Made by a program: the position numbers and the translations under genes. A stretch of DNA of 64,000 nt, taken from NCBI RefSeq assembly GCF_900111005.1, contig NZ_FOFV01000001.1, forward strand, positions 186,001 to 250,000, given 5' to 3'. The stretch comes from Lentzea albida (GTDB taxonomy: Bacteria > Actinomycetota > Actinomycetes > Mycobacteriales > Pseudonocardiaceae). This document shows positions 36,360 through 45,206 of this stretch, piece by piece; positions within the stretch are counted from its first letter, which is position 1, and each line of letters opens with the position of its first letter. Below the pieces are notes generated by a model. It was given only the letters and a program-made list of their open reading frames with translations. It did no database searches and had not been told where the DNA came from.

Positions 36360-36656
36360 ATGTCCAGATTACGTACCTCCAGCGGCCGCGGCACGGCTTC
36401 ACGCGTGATCAGCGGCATCGGCGCCCTCTTCGCCTTCATCGAGGTCCTCTACATCCTGATGATCGTGCTTGGCGCCAACACCGCCAACGCGTTCTTCAAG
36501 TTCATCCAGTCCCTCGCCGAGCCCCTCGCGTTGTTCTTCCCCGGGCTGTTCAACACCGGGAACTACAACCTCGACGTGTTCCTCAACTACGGTCTCGCCG
36601 CCGTGTTCTGGCTGGTCGTGACCGGTCTCCTCGCGCGTGCCGTCTCACGCTACTGA
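36360..36656 (+). CDS. Mini membrane protein, paralogue 1
   Basis: A 98-aa protein of unknown function with a basic N-terminus and two transmembrane helices (about 17-38 and 72-94). The linker is FIQSLAEPLALFFPGLF. It shares with the next gene the pattern LAEPxAL-x-F-xx-LF, then N-[YF]-GLAA-[VL]-FWL-V near the C-terminus. ATG at 36360 was chosen as the first start after the repeat; ribosome site weak. Possibly a YggT-like or other small envelope protein, but this is not established. Confidence 0.65.
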   Translation: MSRLRTSSGRGTASRVISGIGALFAFIEVLYILMIVLGANTANAFFKFIQSLAEPLALFFPGLFNTGNYNLDVFLNYGLAAVFWLVVTGLLARAVSRY

Positions 36657-36663
36657 GGAGTAG

Positions 36664-36669
36664 TAGATT
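36664..36669 (+). promoter_or_regulatory. Leaderless -10 box of mini membrane protein 2
   Basis: TAGATT lies eight nt before the ATG at 36678, no Shine-Dalgarno. Confidence 0.35.
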
Positions 36670-36677
36670 CCTGACCT

Positions 36678-36965
36678 ATGCGAACGCGCGTGGTCGGAAT
36701 CGCCGCAGGAGTTGTCAGCTGGGTCGGCCTCGCGCTGGCGGTGCTGCTCGTCGTCCACGTCGTGCTCACCGTCGGCGGGGCCAATCCCGGCAACCCCATC
36801 ACCAGCACGGTCAAGGAGTTGGCCGAGCCGGTGGCTTTGGCGTTCAAGGACCTTTTCAGCCCCGAGGACGCGAAGTTGCGGGTGATCGTGAACTTCGGGC
36901 TGGCCGCGTTGTTCTGGCTGGCCGTTCGAGCGATTGTCCTTAAGCTCGTGAGGCGTCTGAACTAG
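36678..36965 (+). CDS. Mini membrane protein, paralogue 2
   Basis: 95 aa, two transmembrane helices (about 7-32, GIAAGVVSWVGLALAVLLVVHVVLT, and 70-90). Between them is ITSTVKELAEPVALAFKDLF, matching the linker of the previous gene, and VNFGLAALFWLAV matches its second helix. Both proteins therefore come from one gene duplicated in tandem 21 nt apart. Function unknown. The NUDIX gene begins 10 nt after its stop. Confidence 0.65.
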   Translation: MRTRVVGIAAGVVSWVGLALAVLLVVHVVLTVGGANPGNPITSTVKELAEPVALAFKDLFSPEDAKLRVIVNFGLAALFWLAVRAIVLKLVRRLN

Positions 36966-36975
36966 GTTCTTGTTC

Positions 36976-37476
36976 ATGGCGCGTGACGACTTCTGCGACA
37001 ACTGCGGTACCCGGTACGCCGACACGTCCGCGTACCCGCGCCGGTGCGGCGCCTGCGGCGTGATGGTGTGGGCGAACCCCTCGCCGGTCGTGGTGGTGCT
37101 CGTGCCGGTGAAGGACGGGGCTCGCACCGGACTGCTCACGGTTCGGCGGGCCATTCCGCCTGTGGGCGAGCTGGCGTTCGTCAGCGGGTTCATCGAGCGC
37201 GGCGAGTCCTGGCAGCAGAGTGCCGTTCGGGAGCTTGAAGAAGAAGCGAACGTGCTCATCGCGCCCGAGGACCTGCGGCCCTTGCACTTCGTGTCCACGC
37301 CGGACGGCGGGACGGTGCTGATGTTCGCCGCCGCGCCCGCGCTGAACGTCGAGGACCTGCCGCCCTTCGTGCCCAACGACGAGGCTTCGGAGCGGACGGT
37401 CATCTTCGAGCGCGTGCCGCTGGCGTTCCCGTTGCACGACGAGGTCGCGGAGAAGTACTTCTCAACCGAGCAGTGA
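36976..37476 (+). CDS. NUDIX hydrolase with N-terminal zinc ribbon
   Basis: A 166-aa pyrophosphohydrolase of the NudC-like/zinc-ribbon group. Two CxxC pairs (FCDNCGTRY and RRCGACG, about 6-25) form the ribbon. The Nudix box follows as GFIERGESWQQSAVRELEEEANV (about 74-96, with REL-EE intact). It hydrolyses a nucleoside-diphosphate-X substrate, which is not identifiable here. ATG at 36976 chosen over a TTG at 36970. Its last 15 nt overlap the nitroreductase gene convergently. Confidence 0.9.
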   Translation: MARDDFCDNCGTRYADTSAYPRRCGACGVMVWANPSPVVVVLVPVKDGARTGLLTVRRAIPPVGELAFVSGFIERGESWQQSAVRELEEEANVLIAPEDLRPLHFVSTPDGGTVLMFAAAPALNVEDLPPFVPNDEASERTVIFERVPLAFPLHDEVAEKYFSTEQ

Positions 37477-38022
37477 CCGGCCCCAGGTGCCGGTGAAGAC
37501 CGTTTCGGTGAGCGGGAGGCGCTTGCGTTCGCGCTGTTCGCGGGCCTGGAGGTCTTCGGGGAGGTCCGCGAGGTCTCCGTGGCGTCCCAGGGCCATGGCC
37601 ACCAGCGGGCGGACGTCGTCGGGCATCGCGAAGGCGGTTCGCGCGGCCTCCTTGTCGAAGCCGCCCATCATGTGCGAGATCAGGCCCAGATCGGTGGCCT
37701 GCAGGGCCATGTTCTCCATCGCGAGGCCCAGGCCGAACTCGACGTTCGGGATCTCGCCCCGGTCGTCCGACGTGATCACGCAGCCGATCAGCAGGACCGA
37801 GGCGCGGTGCGCCCAGGTCTTGTTGCCGCGGGTGAGGACCTCGAAGATCGAGTCGAACGCCGGGGTGCCCCGGACGCCCACCAGGAAGCGGGACGGCTGG
37901 CTGTTGCCGTGCGACGGGGCCCAGCGGCCCGCCTCCAGCACGGTGCGGAGTTCGGAGTCGGAGATCGTCGCGTCGGCGGAGAAGGCGCGCGGGCTCCAGC
38001 GCTTCGAGATCAGCTCGTTCAT
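37462..38022 (-). CDS. Nitroreductase-family flavoprotein
   Basis: FMN-dependent NAD(P)H oxidoreductase of 186 aa. The N-terminal KRWSPRAFS and APSHGNSQPSRFLVGV (about 32-47) provide FMN contacts. The internal GLGLAMENMALQATDLGLISHMMGGFD is typical of the family, and LVAMALGRHGD is the C-terminal strand. Substrate unknown. ATG at 38022 overlaps the TGA of the upstream membrane protein by one base (TGATG), so translation is coupled. Confidence 0.88.
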   Translation of the reverse strand: MNELISKRWSPRAFSADATISDSELRTVLEAGRWAPSHGNSQPSRFLVGVRGTPAFDSIFEVLTRGNKTWAHRASVLLIGCVITSDDRGEIPNVEFGLGLAMENMALQATDLGLISHMMGGFDKEAARTAFAMPDDVRPLVAMALGRHGDLADLPEDLQAREQRERKRLPLTETVFTGTWGRSLLG

Positions 38023-39245
38023 CAGATCGCATACTGCCAAACGGCGAGGGAGTACGCGCCGAACCACGCGCTGAACAGCGTCGCCATGCCGAGGACGGTG
38101 AGGACCGTCGACGGACGGCGGCGGGCCAGCACCAGGGCCAGGGGGAGCAGCAGCGTGAACGCCGGGAGCAGCAGGCGGGCCTTCGAGTTCATCAGGCCGT
38201 TCGAGCCGAGGTCCATGACCAGGACGCCGATGCCGTAGACGATCAACGGCCACTCCAGGCGGCGCTGGAAGGCGTAGAAGACCAGCACGACGGCCAGCGC
38301 GAGGAGCCAGACGGTGCCCGTTTCGAGGATCGAGCGCGGGTTGCCGAGGTGTTCGCCGGCGAACGCCCAGGTGGCCGCGCCGCCGTCGAACTTCGAGCCC
38401 CAGCCGCGTTGCTGCACGCCGAACCAGCCCATGAGGTCGCCGGTCCGCACCGCGACCCAGCCCAGGTAGCCGAGCAGGCCGAGCGGGGCGAGGACGCCGC
38501 CCGCCCAGGCCCGCCAGTCCCCGCGGTCGGCGAGCACGGCCACCAGCGCGGCCAGGCCCACGGCGACGATCAGCGCCGCCGCGGTCGGGCGGACCAGGCC
38601 TGCGGCCGCGCAGCAGGCGCCGGCGAGGATCCAGCGCTTCCTGACCACGCCGACCAGCGCCCAGACGGCGAACGCGCAGAACGTCGCCTCCGAGTAGGTC
38701 ATCGACAGCACGACGGCCATCGGGGACGCGGCGAAGAGCGTCACGAAGATCAGGCCCGCGCGGTCGGAGCCGTCACGGACCGTGCGACCGAGGACGAACA
38801 GGCCGTAGGTGCAGAAGAGGCCGCTGATCAGGCTGACCGCGAACGCCGCGCCCACCACGTCCACGCCCGGCAGCGCGTCGACCCACCGGATCAACGCGGG
38901 GTAGCCGGGGAAGAACGCGAGCGGCGTCTCGGCGGTGCGGCGGCCGAACGCGTCGTACAGCGACGGCGGCACGCCGTCGTAGCCGCCCGCCGCGATGCCG
39001 AGGAACCAGTCGCCGTCCCACGACTTCAGGTTGCCGACCGAGGTGTCGGCCTTGCCGGTGAGCCCGTTCTGGTACTCGACGACGAGCTGCAGCACGAACA
39101 GACCGACCTGGCGGACGATCAGGTAGATGAGCGCGGGAGCGGTCCAGAGAGCGGCCGGGTGTCTGAGCGCTTCGGCCAACCGCGAGCGCGCACTGCTCTC
39201 AGGCACGGCTGCTGGGGCCTCCACGACATCGGCGCTCGACGACAC
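38022..39245 (-). CDS. Polytopic membrane protein, PIG-V/mannosyltransferase-like
   Basis: 407 aa with about eleven helices after a hydrophilic N-terminus. The luminal/extracytoplasmic loop [19 protein letters not shown] (about 80-98) resembles the catalytic Asp region of PIG-V-type GT-C mannosyltransferases. [17 protein letters not shown] follows, also typical. It probably transfers a sugar from a polyprenyl-phosphate donor to envelope glycans or lipids; the acceptor is unknown. GTG at 39245 (VSSSADVV) was preferred; the frame stays open to a GTG at 39287 (14 more residues). Confidence 0.8.
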   Translation of the reverse strand: MSSSADVVEAPAAVPESSARSRLAEALRHPAALWTAPALIYLIVRQVGLFVLQLVVEYQNGLTGKADTSVGNLKSWDGDWFLGIAAGGYDGVPPSLYDAFGRRTAETPLAFFPGYPALIRWVDALPGVDVVGAAFAVSLISGLFCTYGLFVLGRTVRDGSDRAGLIFVTLFAASPMAVVLSMTYSEATFCAFAVWALVGVVRKRWILAGACCAAAGLVRPTAAALIVAVGLAALVAVLADRGDWRAWAGGVLAPLGLLGYLGWVAVRTGDLMGWFGVQQRGWGSKFDGGAATWAFAGEHLGNPRSILETGTVWLLALAVVLVFYAFQRRLEWPLIVYGIGVLVMDLGSNGLMNSKARLLLPAFTLLLPLALVLARRRPSTVLTVLGMATLFSAWFGAYSLAVWQYAI

Positions 39246-39349
39246 CCGGACAGAGTAGTCACGCGCATCACGGCTCCAATGTCTCACCAGGTGGTCCGGG
39301 TAGGCTGCCTTCGACGTGGGGTTTTAGTCGCGCGAAGGAGGTCAGGTCG

Positions 39350-40615
39350 GTGGCGCTCGTCGTCCAGAAGTACGGCGGTTCATCGGTGGGAAGCGCCGAG
39401 CGGATCAAACGCGTGGCCGAGCGCATCGTCGCGACCAAGAAGGCGGGCAACGACGTCGTCGTCGTGGTCTCGGCCATGGGTGACACGACCGATGAGCTGC
39501 TCGATCTCGCCCGCCAGGTCTCGCCGGTGCCGCCCGCCCGCGAACTCGACATGCTCCTCACCTCCGGTGAGCGGATCTCGATGTCGCTGCTCGCGATGGC
39601 GATCAACTCGCTCGGTGCCGAGGCGCGCTCCTACACGGGCTCGCAGGCCGGCGTGATCACGACTTCGGTGCACGGCAAAGCGCGGATCATCGACGTGACG
39701 CCGAGCCGGATCCAGGACGCGACGTCCGAGGGGGCCATCGCGATCGTCGCGGGCTTCCAGGGCGTCTCCCAGGACTCGAAGGAGATCACCACGCTCGGCC
39801 GCGGCGGCAGCGACACCACCGCGGTGGCGCTCGCGGCCGCGACCAAGGCCGACGTGTGCGAGATCTACACCGACGTGGACGGCGTCTACACCGCCGACCC
39901 GCGCATCGTGCCGAACGCGAAGAAACTCGACACGATCACGTACGAGGAAATGCTCGAGATGGCCGCCTGTGGCGCCAAGGTGCTGATGCTCCGCTGCGTG
40001 GAGTACGCCCGGCGCTACAACGTCCCCGTGCACGTCCGCTCTTCGTTCAGCAACAAGACCGGAACCATCGTGTCCGGTTCAGTGGAGGACCTTCCCGTGG
40101 AACAGGCGATGATCACCGGCGTCGCGCACGACCGGTCCGAGGCCAAAATCACCGTGACGGCAGTTCCCGACCACCCCGGCATCGCGGCCAAGATCTTCCG
40201 CGTCGTCGCGCAGGCGGAGCTCGACATCGACATGGTCGTGCAGAACGTGTCCCAGGCGGCGTCCGGCCGCACGGACATCACGTTCACGCTGTCCAAGGAC
40301 GACGGCCCCCGCGCGGTGGCCGCCCTGGAGAAGGCCCGCGGTGAGATCGGGTTCGACCAGGTCCTCTACGACGAGCACGTCGGCAAGGTGTCGCTGATCG
40401 GCGCGGGCATGCGCTCGCACCCCGGTGTCACGGCGACGTTCTGCGAGGCGCTGGCCACGGCCGGCGTCAACATCGACATCATCTCCACCTCGGAGATCCG
40501 CATCTCGGTCATCTGCCGCGACACCCAGCTCGACGACGCCGTGCGCGCCCTGCACGACGCGTTCGACCTGGGTTCCGACGAAGAGGCCGTCGTTTACGCA
40601 GGGACTGGACGATGA
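39350..40615 (+). CDS. lysC: Aspartate kinase, alpha subunit (full length)
   Basis: Phosphorylates aspartate, the entry step to lysine, threonine, methionine and diaminopimelate. 421 aa: [13 protein letters not shown] at the N-terminus, then [24 protein letters not shown] and [17 protein letters not shown] (substrate/ATP-site motifs). The C-terminal pair of ACT domains (about 265-421) carries [12 protein letters not shown] and [13 protein letters not shown], the lysine/threonine feedback site. GTG at 39350 after AAGGAGGT. An internal start at 40097 gives the regulatory beta subunit. asd overlaps the stop by 4 nt. Confidence 0.96.
   Translation: MALVVQKYGGSSVGSAERIKRVAERIVATKKAGNDVVVVVSAMGDTTDELLDLARQVSPVPPARELDMLLTSGERISMSLLAMAINSLGAEARSYTGSQAGVITTSVHGKARIIDVTPSRIQDATSEGAIAIVAGFQGVSQDSKEITTLGRGGSDTTAVALAAATKADVCEIYTDVDGVYTADPRIVPNAKKLDTITYEEMLEMAACGAKVLMLRCVEYARRYNVPVHVRSSFSNKTGTIVSGSVEDLPVEQAMITGVAHDRSEAKITVTAVPDHPGIAAKIFRVVAQAELDIDMVVQNVSQAASGRTDITFTLSKDDGPRAVAALEKARGEIGFDQVLYDEHVGKVSLIGAGMRSHPGVTATFCEALATAGVNIDIISTSEIRISVICRDTQLDDAVRALHDAFDLGSDEEAVVYAGTGR
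40097..40615 (+). CDS. lysC-beta: Aspartate kinase beta subunit (internal in-frame start)
   Basis: In-frame GTG at codon 250 of lysC, preceded seven nt upstream by GGAGGA (40084-40089). The product, beginning [20 protein letters not shown], is 172 aa and consists of the two ACT domains. In Corynebacterium glutamicum the same arrangement yields alpha (421 aa) and beta (172 aa) subunits forming an alpha2-beta2 enzyme; the lengths match. The lysine/threonine binding sites form at the alpha-beta interface. Confidence 0.75.
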   Translation: MEQAMITGVAHDRSEAKITVTAVPDHPGIAAKIFRVVAQAELDIDMVVQNVSQAASGRTDITFTLSKDDGPRAVAALEKARGEIGFDQVLYDEHVGKVSLIGAGMRSHPGVTATFCEALATAGVNIDIISTSEIRISVICRDTQLDDAVRALHDAFDLGSDEEAVVYAGTGR

Positions 40616-41676
40616 GCGCGCCTGTGCTCGCGCTGGTGGGCGCGACCGGTGCCGTGGGCACCGTGATGATCGACATCATGAACACCCGCTCCTCCGTGCC
40701 GTGGGGCGAGATCCGGCTGATCGCCTCCGCGCGCTCGGCGGGCAAGAAGATCAACGTGCGGGGCCAGGACCTGACGGTCGTCGCGCTCTCGCCCGAGGCG
40801 TTCGACGGCGTCGACATCGCGATGTTCGACGTGCCGGACGAGATCTCGGCGCAGTGGGCCCCGATCGCCGCCGAGCGCGGCGCGATCGCGATCGACAACT
40901 CCGGCGCGTTCCGGATGGACTCGGACGTGCCGCTGGTCGTGCCCGAGGTCAACGCGGACCAGATCGACAACCGGCCGCGCGGCATCATCGCGAACCCGAA
41001 CTGCACGACGCTGTCGATGATGGCGGCGCTCGGTGCCCTGCACCGCGAGTTCGAGCTCAAGGAACTGGTCGTCGCCTCGTACCAGGCCGCGTCCGGCGCC
41101 GGCCAGTCCGGCATCGACCGCCTGTACGCCGAGATCGCCGCCCTCGCGGGCAAGGAGGCGGGTGTCGTCGCGGGTGACGTGGCCGAGGCGCTCGCCGCCG
41201 CCGGTCTGTCCGCCGACGACTCGCCGTTCCCGGCCCCGCTGGCGCTGAACGTGGTGCCGTGGGCGGGTTCGCTCAAGGACGACGGCTGGTCGTCGGAGGA
41301 GCTCAAGGTCCGCAACGAGGCCCGCAAGATCCTCGGCATCCCGGACCTGAAGGTCTCCGCGACGTGCGTGCGCGTCCCGGTCGTCACCACGCACTCGCTG
41401 TCGGTCCACGCGACGTTCGCGCGCGAGGTCACCGTCGAGGCCGCGCACAAGATCTTCGAGGCGCAGCCGACCATCGTCCTCATCGACGACCCGGCCGCCA
41501 AGAAGTTCCCGACGCCCGCCGACGTGGTGGGCGGCGACCCGACGTACGTGGGCCGCGTGCGCCAGGCGCTCGACTTCCCGAACACGCTGGACTTCTTCGT
41601 GTGCGGTGACAACCTGCGCAAGGGTGCGGCGCTCAACACCTACGAGGTCGCGGAAGAGCTCGCGAAGCGCCTCTGA
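40612..41676 (+). CDS. asd: Aspartate-semialdehyde dehydrogenase
   Basis: Reduces aspartyl phosphate to aspartate semialdehyde with NADPH. 354 aa: Rossmann [14 protein letters not shown] (residues 6-19), SARSAGKKI (NADP), [20 protein letters not shown], catalytic Cys in [15 protein letters not shown] (about residue 130), [14 protein letters not shown], and the catalytic His in [16 protein letters not shown] overlaps the lysC stop (ATGA), so the two steps of the pathway are co-translated. Confidence 0.97.
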   Translation: MSAPVLALVGATGAVGTVMIDIMNTRSSVPWGEIRLIASARSAGKKINVRGQDLTVVALSPEAFDGVDIAMFDVPDEISAQWAPIAAERGAIAIDNSGAFRMDSDVPLVVPEVNADQIDNRPRGIIANPNCTTLSMMAALGALHREFELKELVVASYQAASGAGQSGIDRLYAEIAALAGKEAGVVAGDVAEALAAAGLSADDSPFPAPLALNVVPWAGSLKDDGWSSEELKVRNEARKILGIPDLKVSATCVRVPVVTTHSLSVHATFAREVTVEAAHKIFEAQPTIVLIDDPAAKKFPTPADVVGGDPTYVGRVRQALDFPNTLDFFVCGDNLRKGAALNTYEVAEELAKRL

Positions 41677-41706
41677 GTTCGAGTCTCGTGTCGCCGCCAG
41701 GCCCGG

Positions 41707-41712
41707 TAAGGT
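41707..41712 (+). promoter_or_regulatory. Leaderless -10 box downstream of asd
   Basis: TAAGGT lies nine nt before the ATG at 41722. It sits in the loop of a 10-bp hairpin (TCGCCGCCAG 41691-41700, complement 41713-41722) that could end asd transcription. Confidence 0.45.
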
Positions 41713-41721
41713 CTGGCGGCG

Positions 41722-42285
41722 ATGGGGGACGTTGAGTGGATCAGGCCGCCCCGCCTCGACCAGGTCGTGGCCGCCTACCAGGGTTTCGCTTTCGGCGCGG
41801 GTGTCCGAACAGGACTCGTCGGCCAACTGGTCGCGTGTTCGGCGCAGGACCCGGCAGCCGCGTTGGCGCAGTGGTCATCGGAACCGGGCGTCCAGCCCGA
41901 CCTGGTGTCCCGGCAGAGCGCCCGTGACCTGGCCGAGAACACCTACCGGCGCCAGATCACCTCGCAGGGGCCCGGCGCGTTGATCTGGGCGCTGCCCGCC
42001 GCGGTGCAACGCCTCGACGAGGCCCGGATCCGTGAGCTCGTGGCTCTCACGCACGGCAAGGACTCCCCGGCGGCGGAGGCCGTGATCACGCTGGCCTCGC
42101 ACCTGTTCACCTCCGACGAGCTCGACCCGCCCGACGCCGACCCGTTCACCGCCGCCGGCGCGCTGGCGCAGGCCGTCCGCGGTGAGGGCCGCGGGGTGGC
42201 ACGGGCCATCGCGGGCGCGCTGGAGGGCGGTCCCGAGCACGACGTCCGGCACGTCGCCGAAGAGCTGTACCGGAGGACGTGGTGA
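41722..42285 (+). CDS. Unknown 187-aa helical protein
   Basis: Not recognised. Soluble, largely alpha-helical, beginning MGDVEWIRPPRLDQVVAAYQ and ending with GGPEHDVRHVAEELYRRTW. There is a Cys in GQLVACSAQDPAAAL but no zinc or catalytic pattern. The next gene, an ADP-ribosylglycohydrolase, begins inside its stop codon, so the two products are expected in similar amounts. It could be a partner or substrate of that enzyme (inference from coupling alone). Confidence 0.7.
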   Translation: MGDVEWIRPPRLDQVVAAYQGFAFGAGVRTGLVGQLVACSAQDPAAALAQWSSEPGVQPDLVSRQSARDLAENTYRRQITSQGPGALIWALPAAVQRLDEARIRELVALTHGKDSPAAEAVITLASHLFTSDELDPPDADPFTAAGALAQAVRGEGRGVARAIAGALEGGPEHDVRHVAEELYRRTW

Positions 42286-43751
42286 CCGCGCTGACGCCGA
42301 TGGAACAGCTCCTGCACGAGCACGAGGACGACGTGGCCGGCTTCGGGCACCACGCCGTGCACGGTGAGCTGCTCATCCCCGGCGAGGTGCTGCTGGGCGA
42401 GCGCGAGGTGCTCGAGGTCTACACGGACGAGTCGCGGCTGCCCGCGGGCGTCGAGCAGTGGATCAGGCTGCCGCTGCACACGATCCTGAGCAGGCTGGTG
42501 GCCAGCAAGCCGAAGCTGCACGTCAACCCCGGTCAGCCGGTCGAGGCCGAGTTCGACTTCGGGGAACTGGCCGACGCGGCCGCGCAGCACATGCGGATCT
42601 GCGGCTGCGGCGAACGGCCGTCCGCCACGCGCGAGGCCGCCCGGTGGGTCGACGGTGAGGGCCGCCGGTTCTTCCTGGTGCCGCACGACGACTCGCGGCT
42701 GCGCGGGTGCCTGCTCGGTGGCGCGATCGGGGACGCGCTGGGCGCGAACACCGAGAACCTGCCGATGGAGGTCGTCTACGAGCGCCACGGCCCGGACGGC
42801 ATCACCGACCTGCCCGAGAAGCCGGACGTCACCGACGACACGCAGATGACGCTGTTCACGTTCGAGGCGATCATCCGCGCGCACGTGCGGGAACGGCTCA
42901 CCGGCGAACGCGACATCACCACCGTCACCCAGAACGCGTACCAGCGTTGGCTGCACACGCAGAAAACGCCGTGGGACAAGGCACGCGGCATCCACTCCAC
43001 TGTGGACGAACCGGACGGCTGGCTGATCACGCACCAGGACCTCTTCCGGATGCGCGCGCCCGGACTGACGTGCACCAGCGCGTTGCAGGAGTACGCCCGC
43101 ACCGGCGAGCAGGCGACGATCACCAAGCCCGTCAACAACTCCAAGGGCTGCGGCGGCGCCATGAGGGTCGCGCCCGTCGCCCTCGCCGATGAGGACCCGG
43201 CCATCGTGTTCGCGCTGGCGGAGGACAACGCGGCCCTGACGCACGGCCACCCGAGCGGCTACCTGTCCGCCGGCGCGTTCGCCGTGCTGGTCCACCAACT
43301 GTTGCGCGGCAAGGACCTGCTCGAAGCGCTGGACGTCGCCGTCGACGAGCTGGTCCGCTGCGAAGGCCACGAGGAGGTCGTCGCGGGCATCGAGCACGCC
43401 GTCGAGCTCGCCGCGCTGGGCAATCCTGGCGTGGAGCGCGTGGAGGAACTGGGCCGCGGCGGCGTCGGTGACACGGCGCTCGCCATCGCGCTGTACTCGA
43501 CGCTCGTCACCGACGACCCGAACGAGGCGTTGCTGCTCTCGGTCAACCACGGCGGCGACAACGACTCGACGGCCTCGATGTGCGGCAACCTCGCGGGCGC
43601 GCTGCACGGGGTGGAGAAGATCCGCCCGGACTGGGTCGAGCGCGTCCAGTTCCGCGAGGTCGTCGACCGGATGGTGGCCGACTGGGAGCTCGAGACCAGC
43701 GCCGCCGCCCCCGTGGCACAGGAGTGGTTCGTCCGGTATCCGCCGTCGTAG
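42282..43751 (+). CDS. ADP-ribosylglycohydrolase with extra N-terminal domain
   Basis: 489 aa. The C-terminal ~355 residues form the DraG/ARH domain: RGCLLGGAIGDALGANTE (about 135-152), VTDDTQMTLFTFEAI (metal Thr/Asp-Asp), NNSKGCGGAMRVAP, THGHPSGYLSAGAFAVL, and HGGDNDSTASMCGNLAGAL (second metal site). It removes ADP-ribose from protein or small-molecule targets. The N-terminal ~130 residues (MEQLLHEHEDDVAGFGHHAV; ending in a Cys pair CGCGE) are not recognised. GTG 42282 overlaps the previous stop; ATG 42300 is an alternative. Confidence 0.9.
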   Translation: MTALTPMEQLLHEHEDDVAGFGHHAVHGELLIPGEVLLGEREVLEVYTDESRLPAGVEQWIRLPLHTILSRLVASKPKLHVNPGQPVEAEFDFGELADAAAQHMRICGCGERPSATREAARWVDGEGRRFFLVPHDDSRLRGCLLGGAIGDALGANTENLPMEVVYERHGPDGITDLPEKPDVTDDTQMTLFTFEAIIRAHVRERLTGERDITTVTQNAYQRWLHTQKTPWDKARGIHSTVDEPDGWLITHQDLFRMRAPGLTCTSALQEYARTGEQATITKPVNNSKGCGGAMRVAPVALADEDPAIVFALAEDNAALTHGHPSGYLSAGAFAVLVHQLLRGKDLLEALDVAVDELVRCEGHEEVVAGIEHAVELAALGNPGVERVEELGRGGVGDTALAIALYSTLVTDDPNEALLLSVNHGGDNDSTASMCGNLAGALHGVEKIRPDWVERVQFREVVDRMVADWELETSAAAPVAQEWFVRYPPS

Positions 43752-43761
43752 GGTGACGTTC

Positions 43762-45168
43762 ATGGTCGTTCTCGCGGTAGACCTCGGCACCACGGCGACC
43801 AAGGTCGTCGCAGTCGACGATCAGGCCCGTGTCATCGCGTCCACCGAACGCGCCTACCCGATGCGCACCAGCGGTCTCGAGGCCACGCACGACCCGAGGC
43901 AGGTGCTCGCCGCCGCGTTCGACGCGCTGCAGGAGCTGGCCTCCGAGGACGTGCGGGCGATCTCGCTGACCGGTGCCATGCACTCGATCATGGGCCTGGA
44001 CGCGGCACTGGAACCCGTCACGGACGCCCTGAGCTGGGCCGACAACCGCGCGGTCGAGCAGACCGAACGCCTGCGCGGCACGGCGGAAGGGCGTGAGCTG
44101 CACCAGCAGACCGGCACGCCGATCCACTCGTTCACGCCGCTGATGAAGCTCGCCTGGTTCCACGAGAACGGCGTCCGCGCCGCGAAGTGGTGCGAGATCA
44201 AGGACTTCGTGCACCTGCACCTCACCGGTGAGCTGCTGAACGAGCACTCGTCCGGCTCCGGCACGGGCCTGATGAACATCCACACCCTGCGGTGGCACGA
44301 GCCGTCGCTGGAGTTCGCCGGCGTCACCGCGGACCAGCTCCCGCCGCTCGTCGAACCCACCCACTCGACGCCCCTCAAGGCCGTGATCCCCGGTCTGCGG
44401 CCCGGCATCCCGGTCGTCATCGGCGGCGGCGACGGCCCACTCGGCAACCTCGGTGTCGGCGCGGCCACGCCGGGAGCGGGCGCGGTCTCGCTGGGCACGT
44501 CGGGCGCGCTGCGGGTGGCGCAGCTGGGCCCCGGCGTCGACGAAGGGGGCCGCACGTTCAGCTACGCGATCGGTGAGGGCCTGTGGGTTCGTGGCGGCGC
44601 GATCAGCAATGGCGGCGTGGTCGCGCAGTGGGCCGCGGAGACGTTCGGCGTCCCGGTCGGTGAGCTGCTGACCCAGGCCGCGAGTGCCGACTCCGACGGG
44701 CTCGTGGCGTTGCCGTACCTGCTGGGCGAGCGTGCGCCGTGGTGGGACCCGACCGCGCACGCCGCGTTGCTCGGCCTCAGGCGCGAACACACCCCTCCGC
44801 AGATCACCAAGGCACTGGTCGAGGGTGTGTGTCAGCAGCTGGCACTCGTGCTGGAGGCCGTGCCGAACGTCGAGTCGCTGAGGATCACCGGCGGTGCGTT
44901 CCGCGCCCCGATCTGGGCGCAGACGCTGGCGAACACGCTCGGCATGCCGTTGCACCTCACCGAGGACACCGGCGGGTCGGCCGTGGGCGCGGCGCTGCTG
45001 GCGTGGCGGGCGCTGGACGAGATCGAGTCGCTGACCGTCGACCTCGTGCGGCCGATCCAGACGATCACACCGGACGAGAAGCTCGTCGAGAGATACGCGC
45101 AGGCACGGCCGTTCGTCGTCAAGGCGTACCGGGCGCTCGAAGACCTGTACGGCGAATCACATCTTTAG
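43762..45168 (+). CDS. FGGY-family carbohydrate kinase, gluconokinase type
   Basis: 468 aa. The N-terminal ATPase fold shows VLAVDLGTTATKVVAVD (phosphate 1), the gluconokinase-like MHSIMGLDAALEPVTDALSWADNRA, TGTPIHSFTPLMKLAWF and GEIKDFVHLHL-like region. The C-terminal half has GDGPLGNLGVGAATPGAGAVSLGTSGALRV and ITGGAFRAPIWAQTLANTLG (adenosine site). Gluconate is the likely substrate, feeding 6-phosphogluconate. ATG at 43762, TAGGGT seven nt before it. Followed by two MFS carriers, which could move the sugar acid. Confidence 0.87.
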   Translation: MVVLAVDLGTTATKVVAVDDQARVIASTERAYPMRTSGLEATHDPRQVLAAAFDALQELASEDVRAISLTGAMHSIMGLDAALEPVTDALSWADNRAVEQTERLRGTAEGRELHQQTGTPIHSFTPLMKLAWFHENGVRAAKWCEIKDFVHLHLTGELLNEHSSGSGTGLMNIHTLRWHEPSLEFAGVTADQLPPLVEPTHSTPLKAVIPGLRPGIPVVIGGGDGPLGNLGVGAATPGAGAVSLGTSGALRVAQLGPGVDEGGRTFSYAIGEGLWVRGGAISNGGVVAQWAAETFGVPVGELLTQAASADSDGLVALPYLLGERAPWWDPTAHAALLGLRREHTPPQITKALVEGVCQQLALVLEAVPNVESLRITGGAFRAPIWAQTLANTLGMPLHLTEDTGGSAVGAALLAWRALDEIESLTVDLVRPIQTITPDEKLVERYAQARPFVVKAYRALEDLYGESHL

Positions 45169-45206
45169 CAAAGAAAACCTTTTGCCATCCACGTGAGGAT
45201 GGCGGT

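Noticed and set aside
39246..39349. Lysine riboswitch or other leader RNA upstream of lysC
   Set aside because: Only about 100 nt with no conserved riboswitch core; a ribosome site and ordinary promoter-like sequence are enough.
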